NCBI GenBank assembly: GCA_011947345.1
Contig: JAAVTG010000570.1
Coordinates: 496,001-560,000 of the forward strand
DNA from: Phytophthora quininea
Lineage: Eukaryota > Oomycota > Peronosporomycetes > Peronosporales > Peronosporaceae
DNA: 64,000 bases
Reading direction: 5' to 3'
Shown: positions 9,116 through 19,570 of the stretch, piece after piece
Layout of the letters: each line of letters starts with the position of its first letter
Numbering within the stretch: the stretch's first letter is position 1
The notes under the pieces: model-generated
Databases searched by the model: none
What the model saw: only the letters and a program-made list of their open reading frames with translations
What the model was told of the DNA's origin: nothing
Translations under genes and position numbers: made by a program

Positions 9116-10512
9116 CTAACATATTCCCTCCAGTAACCTCTGCGAGGTTGCTTCGTCCATTCCTCTAGCCGACTCGATCAGAAACTCTTGCAGAAACTGT
9201 GCGTGGGCTCGCATCTTCAAACTCCAAGTCTCGAACGCAACCTCCCGGAGATACTCTACGTCTTTCGGACTGGCAGTCACGTCCTTGTCCCCTTCCATGA
9301 AGAGCTGGACGAAGAACTTCACCTCACAGGCCTCAGCTGGATTTGTCTCCGATCGAGACAGAACCGTCCACGCGTAGCAACCGAGATGCATCCCATCCGT
9401 AGGCAGCAACATCTTGTACGCCCGCGCCAACACGATGCGACTCTCCTCCTCGAACTTCCGCATGAACTGCAGTCCGTTCACTGGCGTCGCGCCGTCTTTA
9501 CCTCGCAGAATCTGGTCAAAGTTCTTCTGCATCGAGTTCTGCTCGCTCGTTTGCATCTAAAGGCACAGCATTAGTCCCCATTCACGAGAGTTTTGAATAT
9601 CGCGGCTCTTACGTAGCGGTAGGATTTGTCGGGATATACTCGGAGCGTAGTGAGCTCCTTCCACAGCGCCTCACTCGCAGTCTCCATCGAACAAGCAAGT
9701 GGAGCAGTTAACTGGATCTCGACGGTGGTGCCAAGGTGCCGATCAAGTCTGCGCTTCATCTGGCTGCTAACACCCACAGCCTCCGTGCCCACTGGAAACA
9801 TAACCGATGACCCCAAGTACATGTCCGCCACCTTCTTCTCCAGCTGTGCCATGATGACTTGGCTGTTGTCGACTGCAGGCAGCGGGTCCTGCAAGCTTGG
9901 CGTCATCCCTAACACGTACTTCATCCCCTAAAGAAGCACACCAACCATCAGCAAACGGCAGTTGAAGCTCCTACAGCTTAGCAATACACAAACCTTGAGT
10001 ATTGACTTCCTCGTGACCAGCGCTCGCAGGGCGTCGTCGACTTTGAGCTGGTTGGCCAGCACCTCCTTCAGTCGATGGTTCGTCACCTCGGACTGTTGCC
10101 GCCTGTGGAACTCAATCATCGCCATCTCCATCCACTTGCTGTTTGCTTTCTGTTTGAGCTGCTCGACGTGCAATTCGAGGGCTTTTGTGCCAATGGCTCG
10201 AGTCTTCTTGAGCTGTTCCAATCGGAGCTCCAGCGCTTCCGCCTGCTCTCGAAGCTGCTGCATCTCGGCCTTCTTGCGGTGCAAAAGTCTCGTCGAATAA
10301 CCTGCGGGGCTCTTTGACCTGCGTCTGCGCTTGGACTTCGTCGGCTGCTTAGTTTCTATAGTGTTTGCAGGGACTGGGAGTCGGTCGTCTGCAACGGGAG
10401 AGCTGGCGCTGTCGCTGCCGCTAGTGCTTCCGTTGGTGTTGTCATTGTTGTACGAGTCGATGAAGGCCAGTGCTTCGGCCACCGTGGCCGCCTCAGGCTC
10501 CAAGAAGTCCAT
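9116..10512 (-). CDS. bZIP-like/START-like family 1 protein, intact reference copy
   Basis: Three exons (10512-9994, 9927-9613, 9556-9116) with introns 9928-9993 and 9557-9612 join without any frame problem into 424 aa. The ATG at 10512 (MDFLEPEAATVAEALAFIDS) is the family start; seven codons upstream another ATG exists but is outside the conserved region. Residues about 60-115: a KSKRRRRSKS basic patch and a coiled coil (YSTRLLHRKKAEMQQLREQA, EALELRLEQLKK). A second helix (EFHRRQQSEVTNHRLKEVLA) follows. START-like part: GMKYVLGM, LTAPLACSMETASEALWKEL, FMRKFEEESRIVLARA, WTVLSRSETNPAEA. The best template in the window for judging broken copies. Function is inferred: DNA-binding or dimerising module plus possible lipid/ligand pocket. 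Confidence 0.88.
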
Positions 10513-10575
10513 GACATGCGAGCAATACCGCAAGTTCGAAAATGTCGCAGGTTGTGATTGGCGGTAATTCGACCT

Positions 10576-10890
10576 TTAAGCGATTTGATTGGCTGAAAAG
10601 ATGTTTCCTTCAGCTCTGGGAGAAGTTAACGAGTGTAATCTGCACTTGGTGACTGGGTGGCCTGCAATACCACAGTTGTAGCATGGTGGCGCTGGGTTCT
10701 TGCCTGCATGATGCGCCAGTAATGCTGTCCTCACCCAGTTGATGAACCGGATCCTATCCAGGACTTGCTGGCAGCCAGATCCGTTGAAATAGATTTTCAT
10801 ACTTTGGTTCTTGGTAAGTGGTGAACGTCCCTTTGAACTGCGATCGAATAAACGCATTGAGTGAGGATTTGCCCAGAAATCTTGACACAT
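10576..10890 (-). pseudogene. CCHC zinc-knuckle fragment, retroelement Gag-like
   Basis: A 104-codon frame contains one clear zinc knuckle, CYNCGIAGHPVTKC (C-x2-C-x4-H-x4-C), preceded by a segment (INWVRTALLAHHAGKNPAPP) and followed by about 30 residues. Such knuckles end Gag/ORF1 proteins of LTR and LINE elements. No reverse transcriptase, LTR or target duplication was recognised around it, so it is a fragment at most. It could also be a small host zinc-knuckle protein; no start codon context supports this. Confidence 0.4.
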
Positions 10891-11418
10891 TCAAGGTCTT
10901 GATGCGGTATCTGTCATGGGGCCTCCCGTTTTAAATTCCATCGGCTCCTATTTGTCTGTCCCACACCCTTTCTGCCTACTGTTCGGGAAGTGGAAGTGTT
11001 GGTAAGTCATCTAACTCGAGTTTATTCCCCTCGAGTGTGCGCTATGCAAGCCCGTCCAAGTTGAGTGTCTTCTGAAGGAGTTCTGGTTGCGACTGATTGA
11101 TGGTCAAAAGTATAAGAGTAGTCTTCAACTTATGGATAGCGATCCCACGAAAGCTTCGTCATGGGGACCATACAAGGTCTGCCACATCGTCTCGAGCAAT
11201 GTCCCGCCGTTTCAATGGCGTTGCACGATGGCCGAACACGATTTTGAATGGTAGGATTTAATTCTACCAAGAAGGCAAGGCGCGATCCCACAGCAAGTCC
11301 ACCAAAGATGAGCCGGAATATAAATGACAGGAAGCAGGCAGCGGCGCAACCAGATCATTCCCGACAATACCTTGTGCATATACACATTGATACTATTGTT
11401 CAACTTTTAAGTTGGATT
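10891..11418. other. Unassigned stretch between zinc-knuckle fragment and palindrome I
   Basis: No gene recognised. On the plus strand a frame is open from 11012 to a TAG at 11252-11254 and reads like protein (LECALCKPVQ, FWLRLIDGQKYKSSLQLMD), but it has no start near its 5' end and no known motif. It may be a piece of a retroelement or of a lost gene. Palindrome I begins near 11432. Confidence 0.3.
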
Positions 11419-12867
11419 TCACTCCACGGAATTGCCTTGTCCCTTTTCGACCATCATGTCTTGCAGCCACACCGAGTACGTTCTCATCTTGGAGCTCCAG
11501 GCATCCAGCCCGATCTCTTCAATATACTTGACGTCCTTCTCTCGAGCCGAAAACCCTCCTGGGTCTCCACAAACAACTGCAAGTAGAACTGCACGTCGCT
11601 CTGATGGACTGGGTCCGTCTCGGACTGCGAGACGATCGTCCACGCGTGGCCTCGCAGGTGCAGCCCCTCGGTCGGTAGCAGCAACTTGTACGCTCGCACT
11701 TGCACCACACGTTCGGCTTCCTCGAACCGCTGCATGTACTGCAGTCCGTTCACGGCGGTGGTGCCGAATCGGCTTCGCAGCGTCATGTCGAACCCCTTGG
11801 CCATGGCGTCGGCTCCTTTCGCAGTCATCTAGACCAGTCACGGCAAGGGAATACAAGGAGTCAGGATTGATAACCTCAGCAACCAACAACAACAACAACA
11901 ACTACAACAACAACAATGACAACAATGACAACACGCACGTAGCGGTAAGACTTGTCCGGGTACGTTCGTAGTGTGCTCAACTCCTCCCACAGAATATCGC
12001 TGGCTTGCTTCATGGGACAGTCGACCGGAGCTCTCGCCACAATCTCCATCATCCGACCTCGGTACATGTCGACGGTGGGCTCCATTCTGCAGCCGAAGGT
12101 CGGCAGTCGTTCTTTGGGAAGACGGCCGCGCAGTCGTGGTACAGCTGCGAGACTCGACTGGAGAGCTGCTCCATGAAGACGGGGTGTTGTCGAGACGAAG
12201 GTTAGCTCGAGTGTCTTTGGTGGGGCCATTGAACACATAATCGAGTCCCTTAGGTTGTGCACAGCAAGAAAGGCAAAACACGTCAGTTGCGAGATGGTAC
12301 CGGTATCTACGACCGACGGGAAAGCACCTACCGCCAGCGTCTCCTTCTGCTGCAGGACCGTCAGCATCGCGTCGTTCAGCCTCTGCTGCTTCTCCACGCT
12401 GTACTTGAGTTTCTTGTTCTGCTGCTCGGACTCCTGTCGCTTCTGGAATTCTTCCATCGCTTTGGCGGTCCACTGCTGCTGGTCATCCGATAGATCGGAG
12501 CTGTCGACGTCCTGGCGAGACTCGCTGGCCACTTGCTGGTTGGGTTTGACGCGTTCCAGCCGCCGGAGCCATCGCTCGAGCCCAGAGACTTGGCTGCGCA
12601 GCTCCAACAGCTCGGCTCGCTTGCGTCGAGCCTGCTCGGTGGAGTACCCTGGCTTGGTCACCCGTTTGCGACGCACCCGTCGAGGTTTCTTTTCGTCGGT
12701 GCCGGACTGGAAGGAGGTGCCGAGACGTTGTTGTCCCCAGCGTCGGTGGGAGCTTGACTAGCGGTGTCGTCCTCGGCCAGACCGCCACTTTCGTCACTTT
12801 CCATGGCGTCGATGAGGTTGAGTGCGGCTGACACCGTCAGCACGTCGTCCCCTTCCAGAAAATTCAT
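11419..12867 (-). pseudogene. bZIP-like/START-like family 1 copy, left arm of palindrome I, multiply frame-broken
   Basis: Mirror copy of the gene at 13716-15167 with the same exon plan (12867-12332, 12248-11939, 11828-11419; introns 83 and 110 nt). Compared with that copy it lacks single bases in at least three homopolymers: an A run near 12686 (early frame loss after APTK), an A run near 12112 (exon 2) and a G run near 11563 (exon 3). It also shares the break in the C run of exon 2 (near 12180) with its partner. The basic coiled-coil segment (GYSTEQARRKRAELLELRSQ) is preserved in the shifted frame. All differences are contractions by one base, which fits either a decaying copy or uncorrected long reads. 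Confidence 0.7.
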
Positions 12868-13243
12868 GCTGCCGGTGTTGGAGCTCGAAGGCTAATTCCC
12901 AAATGAGACGATTCACGCGCAGTGAAGAGGGGGGTTACGGAGAAGCTGGGATTATGACTCACGATTCGTGAACGACGAACGCTAACCCTTACTTTTGCTG
13001 ACCAATTTTTTCGTGCGCAGCCAGACTCTACACGTGCTATCCGAGGATCAAAAGTTTTATGCGATGGAGAAAAACTTGTACTGCTGCGATGGGCCAGCTG
13101 CATTTCGTGAGTCAGACAGCGATTCATTATTGTTTCTGTTGTGACTCACAACATGCGAGGATTCATCGTGCCGATGGACCTTGCAGTTGATAGCTCGGAA
13201 TTTCTGCGATGATGAATCGAGCTAGTTATGCGTAAATCCAACA
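11432..13243. repeat. Palindrome I, left arm (inverted copy of 13341-15150)
   Basis: About 1.81 kb that matches the reverse complement of 13341-15150 almost base for base, including promoter, three exons and both introns. The match ends at GAAAAGGGACA on the outer side and at CGTAAATCCA on the inner side. The 97-nt spacer is 13244-13340. Confidence 0.9.
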
Positions 13244-13715
13244 GTATCAATGTGATAACATTGTTCTTGGTGTACAGATAAAGAATTTGGGAATGGTCGA
13301 TACCGATTATTTTGTCCAAGGTGGCATTTTTCATTGAGCATGCTGGATTTACGCATAACTAGCTCGGATTCATCATCACAGAAATTCCGAGCTATCAACT
13401 GCAAGGTCCATCGGCACGATGAATCCTCGCATGTTGTGAGTCACAACAGAAACAATAATGAATCGCTGTCTGACTCACGAAATGCAGCTGGCCCATCGCA
13501 GCAGTACAAGTTTTTCTCCATCGCATAAAACTTTGATCCTCGGATAGCACGTGTAGAGTCTGGCTGCGCACGAAAAATTGGTCAGCAAAAGTAAGGGTTA
13601 GCGTTCGTCGTTCACGAATCGTGAGTCATAATCCCAGCTTCTCCGTAAACCCCCTCTTCACTGCGCGTGAATCGTCTCATTTGGGAATTAGCCTTCGAGC
13701 TCCAACACCGGCAGC
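12868..13715. promoter_or_regulatory. Divergent, palindromic promoter region of the two palindrome I genes
   Basis: 848 bases between the two ATGs. Except for the 97-nt spacer (13244-13340) the two halves are inverted copies, so both genes have the same upstream sequence. A CTCATTTGGGAATT element about 30-40 bases upstream of each ATG (13676 on the right) loosely resembles the oomycete initiator (TCATT-rich) motif. No coding sequence seen. Confidence 0.45.
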
Positions 13716-15150
13716 ATGAATTTTCTGGAAGGGGACGACGTGCTGACGGTGTCAGCCGCACTCAACCTCATCGACGCCATGGAAAGTGACGAAAGTGGCG
13801 GTCTGGCCGAGGACGACACCGCTAGTCAAGCTCCCACCGACGCTGGGGACAACAACGTCTCGGCACCTCCTTCCAGTCCGGCACCGACGAAAAAGAAACC
13901 TCGACGGGTGCGTCGCAAACGGGTGACCAAGCCAGGGTACTCCACCGAGCAGGCTCGACGCAAGCGAGCCGAGCTGCTGGAGCTGCGCAGCCAAGTCTCT
14001 GGGCTCGAGCGATGGCTCCGGCGGCTGGAACGCGTCAAACCCAACCAGCAAGTGGCCAGCGAGTCTCGCCAGGACGTCGACAGCTCCGATCTATCGGATG
14101 ACCAGCAGCAGTGGACCGCCAAAGCGATGGAAGAATTCCAGAAGCGACAGGAGTCCGAGCAGCAGAACAAGAAACTCAAGTACAGCGTGGAGAAGCAGCA
14201 GAGGCTGAACGACGCGATGCTGACGGTCCTGCAGCAGAAGGAGACGCTGGCGGTAGGTGCTTTCCCGTCGGTCGTAGATGCCGGTACCATCTCGCAACTG
14301 ACGTGTTTTGCTTTTCTTGCTGTGCACAACCTAAGGGACTCGATTATGTGTTCAATGGCCCCACCAAAGACACTCGAGCTAACCTTCGTCTCGACAACAC
14401 CCCGTCTTCATGGAGCAGCTCTCCAGTCGAGTCTCGCAGCTGTACCACGACTGCGCGGCCGTCTTCCCAAAAGAACGACTGCCGACCTTCGGCTGCAGAA
14501 TGGAGCCCACCGTCGACATGTACCGAGGTCGGATGATGGAGATTGTGGCGAGAGCTCCGGTCGACTGTCCCATGAAGCAAGCCAGCGATATTCTGTGGGA
14601 GGAGTTGAGCACACTACGAACGTACCCGGACAAGTCTTACCGCTACGTGCGTGTTGTCATTGTTGTCATTGTTGTTGTTGTAGTTGTTGTTGTTGTTGTT
14701 GGTTGCTGAGGTTATCAATCCTGACTCCTTGTATTCCCTTGCCGTGACTGGTCTAGATGACTGCGAAAGGAGCCGACGCCATGGCCAAGGGGTTCGACAT
14801 GACGCTGCGAAGCCGATTCGGCACCACCGCCGTGAACGGACTGCAGTACATGCAGCGGTTCGAGGAAGCCGAACGTGTGGTGCAAGTGCGAGCGTACAAG
14901 TTGCTGCTACCGACCGAGGGGCTGCACCTGCGAGGCCACGCGTGGACGATCGTCTCGCAGTCCGAGACGGACCCAGTCCATCAGAGCGACGTGCAGTTCT
15001 ACTTGCAGTTGTTTGTGGAGACCCAGGAGGGGTTTTCGGCTCGAGAGAAGGACGTCAAGTATATTGAAGAGATCGGGCTGGATGCCTGGAGCTCCAAGAT
15101 GAGAACGTACTCGGTGTGGCTGCAAGACATGATGGTCGAAAAGGGACAGG
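13341..15150. repeat. Palindrome I, right arm
   Basis: Inverted partner of 11432-13243; see that entry. The sequences diverge abruptly after 15150, four codons before the end of the gene, so the two paralogues have different C-terminal tails (GQELLVG on this side, GQGNSVE on the other). Confidence 0.9.
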
Positions 15151-15167
15151 AGCTTTTAGTCGGCTGA
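13716..15167 (+). CDS. bZIP-like/START-like family 1 protein, right arm of palindrome I
   Basis: Exons 13716-14252, 14336-14646 and 14757-15167; introns 83 and 110 nt. MNFLEGDDVLTVSAALNLID is the acidic start; a basic patch (RRVRRKRVTK) precedes the coiled coil (GYSTEQARRKRAELLELRSQ, LERWLRRLERV) and a second helix (EEFQKRQESEQQNKKLKYSV). One break remains: in exon 2 the C run at 14400-14403 is one base short, so LRLDNTP must shift to reach FMEQLSSRVSQLY. After it the START-like landmarks follow (VARAPVDCPMKQASDILWEE; YMQRFEEAERVVQVRA; AWTIVSQSETDP). The same break is in the mirrored copy. Either both are inactive or the run is mis-sequenced. Confidence 0.75.
14647..14756 (+). repeat. Intron with GTT microsatellite
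   Basis: The second intron of the right-arm gene (110 nt) opens GTGCGTGTTGTCATTG and carries a run of GTT units to about 14702; the mirror lies at 11829-11938. It is almost twice as long as the matching intron in other members because of this repeat. Confidence 0.7.
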
Positions 15168-15262
15168 TAAACATTTTCGATAAATTTTAGCGTAAACATT
15201 ACACAAAATCGCCGCTATCATTCAAGTCCACTCACTGAGAACTTCGAAGCGTAAAGGAAACT

Positions 15263-16612
15263 ATGAGCTTCTTGGAGCGCGAGGAGGACGCCGACGCGAT
15301 GCTAGCGGACGTTTTGGCGCTGATCGACGAGTGCGACGACGACAAGAAGGCGTCCAAGACGTCCAAGACCAAAACCCTCCGCGTTCCAGCGCGTTAACAA
15401 CGAAAACCCAAGCACAAGCCATTAAAACCCATAAGAATTTGTGTTATTCCACCCAGCTGCAACAGAGGAAGAAGGCGGAGCTGCGGGGACTACGAGACGA
15501 AGCTCTGGAGTTAGAGCAGCGGGTGAAGCTGCTTCTACAACGTCGGGAGCGACGGAAGGCTGAAAAGACCCACACGGGTGGAGACGACAGCCAGCTCTGG
15601 TTCAAGCGGGCTGTGAAGGAGTTCCACCGGAGGCAGAAGGCCGAGAGGAAGAACAGGAAGCTTAAGGAAGTGTGGCAGAACCAGCAGAAGGTCAACGGGG
15701 CCTTCCGGCACCTCGTGCAGAGACGCAGTCTGCTCTATGTGGGTGGTTGGGTCTTATTGGGTTTTTCAGTGTTGGGATTTATTTATTATTATTATATTTT
15801 ACTGCAGGGTAAAGAGTATGTGTTTGAAGACGAGGACGAGGCCAGTAAGAAGACGCTGGAGATGTCGGTGGAGAACGAGACCATGACGATCATCTCCCAG
15901 TTGGAGAAGAGTGTCGAGAGGTTGTACATCGCCTCGGACTCTGTCTTTCCACCGGATCTGCCAGCTACAATTTCATGCAATACGCGCGTCAAGCGGACGG
16001 ACGAGTCGCAGGAAACTGCATCGAAGTGGTCACGACGACGCCCGTGTCGTGTCCACTGCGAGTCGCAGCCGACGTTGTATGGAAAGACCTCAACATCAAG
16101 AGCCAAGACCAGGAGCGAATCTACCGCTTCGTACGTTCTGATGCTGTTTGTACCATTGCAGCCTACTCACATAGTATCAACTACAGATCCAGAGACGAAA
16201 GCCAGACTCGCTCGAGAAGAACTTCCTCGTCGCACTGCACAACCCTTCGGGAGTCCTCAAAATCGACGGCTTCCAGTTCATGCGCAAGTATGAGGAGCCT
16301 GACCGCGTCGTGCTGATCAAAACCAACATCCTTACGATGCCCAGCATGGGGCTGCGTTTCCGTGATCGCTGCTGGATCATCATCTCCCGCTCCACTTCGG
16401 ACCCTGCACACGCTGCAGTCGCTCGCACATGCTACCAGCTCTATGCTGAAGGCTCGGAAAGCTTCTCCACGCGAGAGGACATTGCCCACACAAGAGACTA
16501 CGTGCTCAGCTCGCTCAGCGGCAAAGTGCGACGTGACCACCAAATGCTGCAAAATCTTCTCATCGAAGAAGACCGTCGAGCTGCCAGCAGAGTCATCCCC
16601 ATGACTCCATGA
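15263..16612 (+). pseudogene. bZIP-like/START-like family 1 copy (partner of the copy at 1851)
   Basis: ATG 15263 starts MSFLEREEDADAMLADVLAL. This frame stops at a TAA after 43 codons, and the coiled-coil frame (CYSTQLQQRKKAELRGLRDE) follows one base out of step. The place where the 1851 copy has a usable GT donor reads ACC here, so the intron that could fix the frame is not available. Introns 15739-15807 and 16131-16186 are intact. A second break at about 15965-15975 is identical to that of the 1851 copy and lies in the shared tract. The last exon is good (FMRKYEEPDRVVLIKT; CWIIISRSTSDPAHAAVA) and ends at TGA 16612. Likely a pseudogene kept similar to its partner by conversion. Confidence 0.62.
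15542..16063 (+). repeat. Near-identical tract shared with 2118-2639
   Basis: Direct-orientation partner of 2118-2639, offset 13,424 bases. Contains the end of exon 1, the whole 69-nt intron and the first part of exon 2, including the shared frame break. Confidence 0.75.
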
Positions 16613-16709
16613 GCATTTGCATCTTGTTAGGTAGTAACTTTTGGTGTTCATTGTACGACTCATGTGTATATATAGTTTTGCCTGTTATTCTTTATCCGTT
16701 CAAGTGAAA

Positions 16710-17960
16710 ATGCCGGCGACTCGTTCCGAGACTAAGCGTCAGCGCACTACGAGCTCGCTTGGAGCGGATTCCAGTGAAGAGGTTTATGCGTCCCTGACCA
16801 ACGGCGCGTTGTGGTTCCTGGCCGTCCCAGATATGGTGCAGCTACTGGGGACGTGTCGCCTATTGCGGCAGGATCAAGCCTTATCCGTTATGGCACTGAG
16901 TAATTCCAGCGTGGGGATGCATTTATTACACGGTTGCAATGGAGACTGGATGGATTTTTCACTACAGAGACAACAGGACGGAGGTGAAGGAGCTGGCGAG
17001 GGATCTGTGTTTTGGTCCGAGTGCAGAGACCACAGCCACGTCCCCAGGAAGAAGGAGCTCAATCGTCGCTTGATGGAGAAGAACGCACCCGTTGACTATG
17101 CTAGAGGACAAGGAGCCCAGTTGCTGTCGTTAATAGGGAGGATGGAGAAGATGCTAAAGCCATTTTACAGTCGAGCGTATGTAGCTACTCCCTTTGGCGA
17201 GTTTTGCCGAGCTCGGCCAGTGGTTGTGCCTCTCATACAGCCAGATAAAGACAACAGTGCTGTTTGGACGGTGGAGGATGCTCGAGTGGCCTTGAACGCC
17301 CGGTATGATCGACTTGGAGATGATTTTGCGGCGGCATCGACAGAGTATCTTTATGTATCTGAGCTGGGCATGCACTGGGATAATATTGTAGTGGGCAAAC
17401 GCGATGCCAAGAAGAAGTGCAATTTCTGCGAGGCGGCTAAGAAGTCAATCCGCGAATACCGTCGAGAAGCGAAGGCGCTGATGGATGAGTTCTCGCGGGC
17501 ATTGAGGGCCAAGCAGGTGGAGTGGAGAGCCGAAGGATTGGACGACGACGAGATGCACGAGCGCCGCAGTTTGCTCAAGGCCGAGACGTTCCCGGAAGAC
17601 ATGTACCCGGACCCCAACGCAGCCGAGAGTACTGCGGACGATATTCTAGCACACATCTGCGAGCACGACAAGTTCCCTCTAGTTCCGTTTGAAGGCATGG
17701 CCAGTGAGTTAGAGCGTAAGAACGACGACATTTTCAATGCTTTGGCGTTGGAGTGTCAGGATCTGTGCGAAACCTTCTACCAGCCGTTGAAGCAGGCGAT
17801 CGCGACGTCAGTAGCGTTCGGTGGACAGCGTGTACATCGACCCTGGATGGACACGGGCGAGGATGCTGCCAGTATCCGTCGTGAACTCATCGCCGGGATA
17901 TCGTCCAGCGGCTTCCTCGTCGGCGTATACGTCATGAAGGCCGTTGAGGACAACATGTAG
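16710..17960 (+). CDS. Unknown 416-aa protein, possibly F-box-like N-terminus
   Basis: Intact single-exon frame. ATG 16710 (MPATRSETKRQRTTSS) is preferred; an upstream in-frame start at 16641 would add a hydrophobic stretch lying in what looks like the 5' leader. Residues about 25-60 (SLTNGALWFLAVPDMVQLLG, TCRLLRQD) recall an F-box (degenerate Leu/Pro/Cys pattern), which would suggest an SCF ubiquitin-ligase adaptor, but this is a weak resemblance. A CNFCEAAKK pair of cysteines and a charged helical stretch (EYRREAKALMDEFSRALRAK) lie near the middle. No membrane segment or signal peptide. Not a member of the neighbouring regulator family. Confidence 0.8.
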   Translation: MPATRSETKRQRTTSSLGADSSEEVYASLTNGALWFLAVPDMVQLLGTCRLLRQDQALSVMALSNSSVGMHLLHGCNGDWMDFSLQRQQDGGEGAGEGSVFWSECRDHSHVPRKKELNRRLMEKNAPVDYARGQGAQLLSLIGRMEKMLKPFYSRAYVATPFGEFCRARPVVVPLIQPDKDNSAVWTVEDARVALNARYDRLGDDFAAASTEYLYVSELGMHWDNIVVGKRDAKKKCNFCEAAKKSIREYRREAKALMDEFSRALRAKQVEWRAEGLDDDEMHERRSLLKAETFPEDMYPDPNAAESTADDILAHICEHDKFPLVPFEGMASELERKNDDIFNALALECQDLCETFYQPLKQAIATSVAFGGQRVHRPWMDTGEDAASIRRELIAGISSSGFLVGVYVMKAVEDNM

Positions 17961-18976
17961 CAGCACTTTAACCCCTTTACCCCCGCTATCCGGGACGTGC
18001 TAGTAGCTACTCCTTCCTACAGCATCAGCAGGTTAATGCCGGAGACCACCGGCTATCCTGATGCCACCCGCGGGCACACACAGGACACTTGTGGTTTTTC
18101 AAGGCGCCACGCCGGAGGAAAAGCCTTCGTCATGACGGCTGTACCAAGGATTAACTGTTTCTACAGCTGGTACGCCGTCGCGTAGACGCTTCTGCTTGAT
18201 TTTCACCTTGCCTTGGGAGTTGAGAGGGGTCACTTGAGCTTGATCGCTGAGCTTCAGACGACACTTGAGAAGCCACGAGGCTTGGACACACAAGGTCTAC
18301 CCTCAAACTCGGGCTCGAGGGGACCTCTGGCAGCATGGCCTCCGGCGGTCTTCGTCGCCAGATGCACACGTCGTGCATTGCGCTGGAGCTGGAGCTCGGA
18401 GCTTGGACTTGAGCGAGCAAATGGCGAACTGAGCGATGGAAGCGGAGGCGCTGCTGGCAGCTAGCGCACGAAGTGCTAGACAATCACGGTGGTGGCTTTC
18501 ACGGCGACTGCCAAAGCATGGAACATGTATGCTGTATAGTTCGGGGCTAGCAGCACTTTAAACGAATGGTGCAGCCACTTCAACTTACGAGCATCAACAT
18601 CCAAGCTCGTCGTAGATACGCTCGGACACGTTTCCTGCAGGCTGTCGCAGCGACTTGATTCATGCGGTTGCCTCGGCTGCTGTCGCGTACCGGTATCATG
18701 TTCGGCTGTAGGAAGCAGCACTTCGCTCGCCTACAATCATTTGAACACCTTGTCCGAGATCGTTAATGGATAGGTGTGTGTAGTACTTGCTGCAGACATG
18801 CTATCGACAGCTTGTTCTGCATGGACTGTCGAGTTGATGTCAGATACCATAGCGCACACCGAAATGGTCGAAAACGGTGGTGATTGAACTTCAGAAACGT
18901 ATCCGTTGCTTGATTCAGCCCGCCCGGTCCATTTTGCAATCAGCAGTCGACCCCAACCTCTGCAGAGTCCGTCGTG
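17961..18976. other. About 1 kb with no recognised gene
   Basis: Short frames only. On the minus strand, 18476-18721 is open and reads LDVDARKLKWLHHSFKVLLA then PNYTAYMFHALAVAVKAT before a stop. This could be the C-terminal end of a decayed helical (effector-like) protein, since upstream frames change at an A run near 18747, but no motif decides it. Otherwise upstream region of the next gene. Confidence 0.3.
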
Positions 18977-19524
18977 ATGACCTTCCTTGTCGAAAACGCA
19001 GCTCTGACCGAGACGAGTCCCCGCTCGCGGATCTGCGCCGACTCAAGTCCCAAGCCCAAACTGGTGATCGGCGACGTCAACTCCAACGCGAACAGAAATC
19101 CACCGCCGCCAAAGTTGAGACCGATGCTGAGCCCGAGCCAGAAGACCGCAAGAAGCCCAAGCGCAAGAAGCGCAACTTCTTCAAGTGGCTGTTCCAGACC
19201 GACGTCCCAACCAACCGCAAGGTGACGCCGCCACCACCGCCAAAAGTGCGCGTCAAAATCCCCATCGTCTACAGGAACGGAGAACACAAGGGCGTGGTCG
19301 TTGGAGGACTGCGAGTGCCGTTCTCACGCCCCATGCAGGCCAACCGTCGCTCGCTGCTACTCCACCAAGAAGAGATCAAATGTTGCATCCCGGAGGACTT
19401 CGACATTTCCTACGAGTTCCCAGACAGACTCTCGTCCGAGGATTACGAAGCAGAGCACCAACGCAAGATGGAAGTAAAGAAGAGAATGAAAGAAGAGAAG
19501 CTAGCTGGTGAACTGGCCAAGTAA
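18977..19524 (+). CDS. Unknown basic/proline-rich protein (one frame break)
   Basis: ATG 18977 opens MTFLVENAALTETSPRSRIC. After about 47 codons (NRNPPPPK) the frame must shift by one base in the A run at about 19113 to reach VETDAEPEPEDRKKPKRKKR, NFFKWLFQTDV, a PPPPPK patch, VKIPIVYRNGEHKGVVVGGL and a lysine/glutamate-rich end. The longer frame that covers the C-terminal part lacks an ATG before the conserved region, which supports the start chosen. About 182 residues after correction. No known domain; the FFKWLF and GEHKGVVVGGLRVPF stretches look like conserved protein rather than chance. Function unknown. Confidence 0.6.
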
Positions 19525-19570
19525 GTGCTTGGCTCGTGGATATTAAACTGCTTTGCAACATGAAGATGAG

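Noticed and set aside
11012..11254. Plus-strand open stretch reading like protein
   Set aside because: No start codon near its 5' end, no splice sites found and no recognised motif; noted only as unassigned.
13244..13340. Palindrome I as a pure hairpin-read (missed adaptor) artefact
   Set aside because: Not proven either way. The 97-nt spacer, the different outer flanks and differing gene ends argue against a simple fold-back read, so it is reported as real with a check proposed.
18476..18721. Possible effector-like C-terminal end on the minus strand
   Set aside because: Helical look only; no signal peptide, RxLR or other motif in frame. Left as unassigned.
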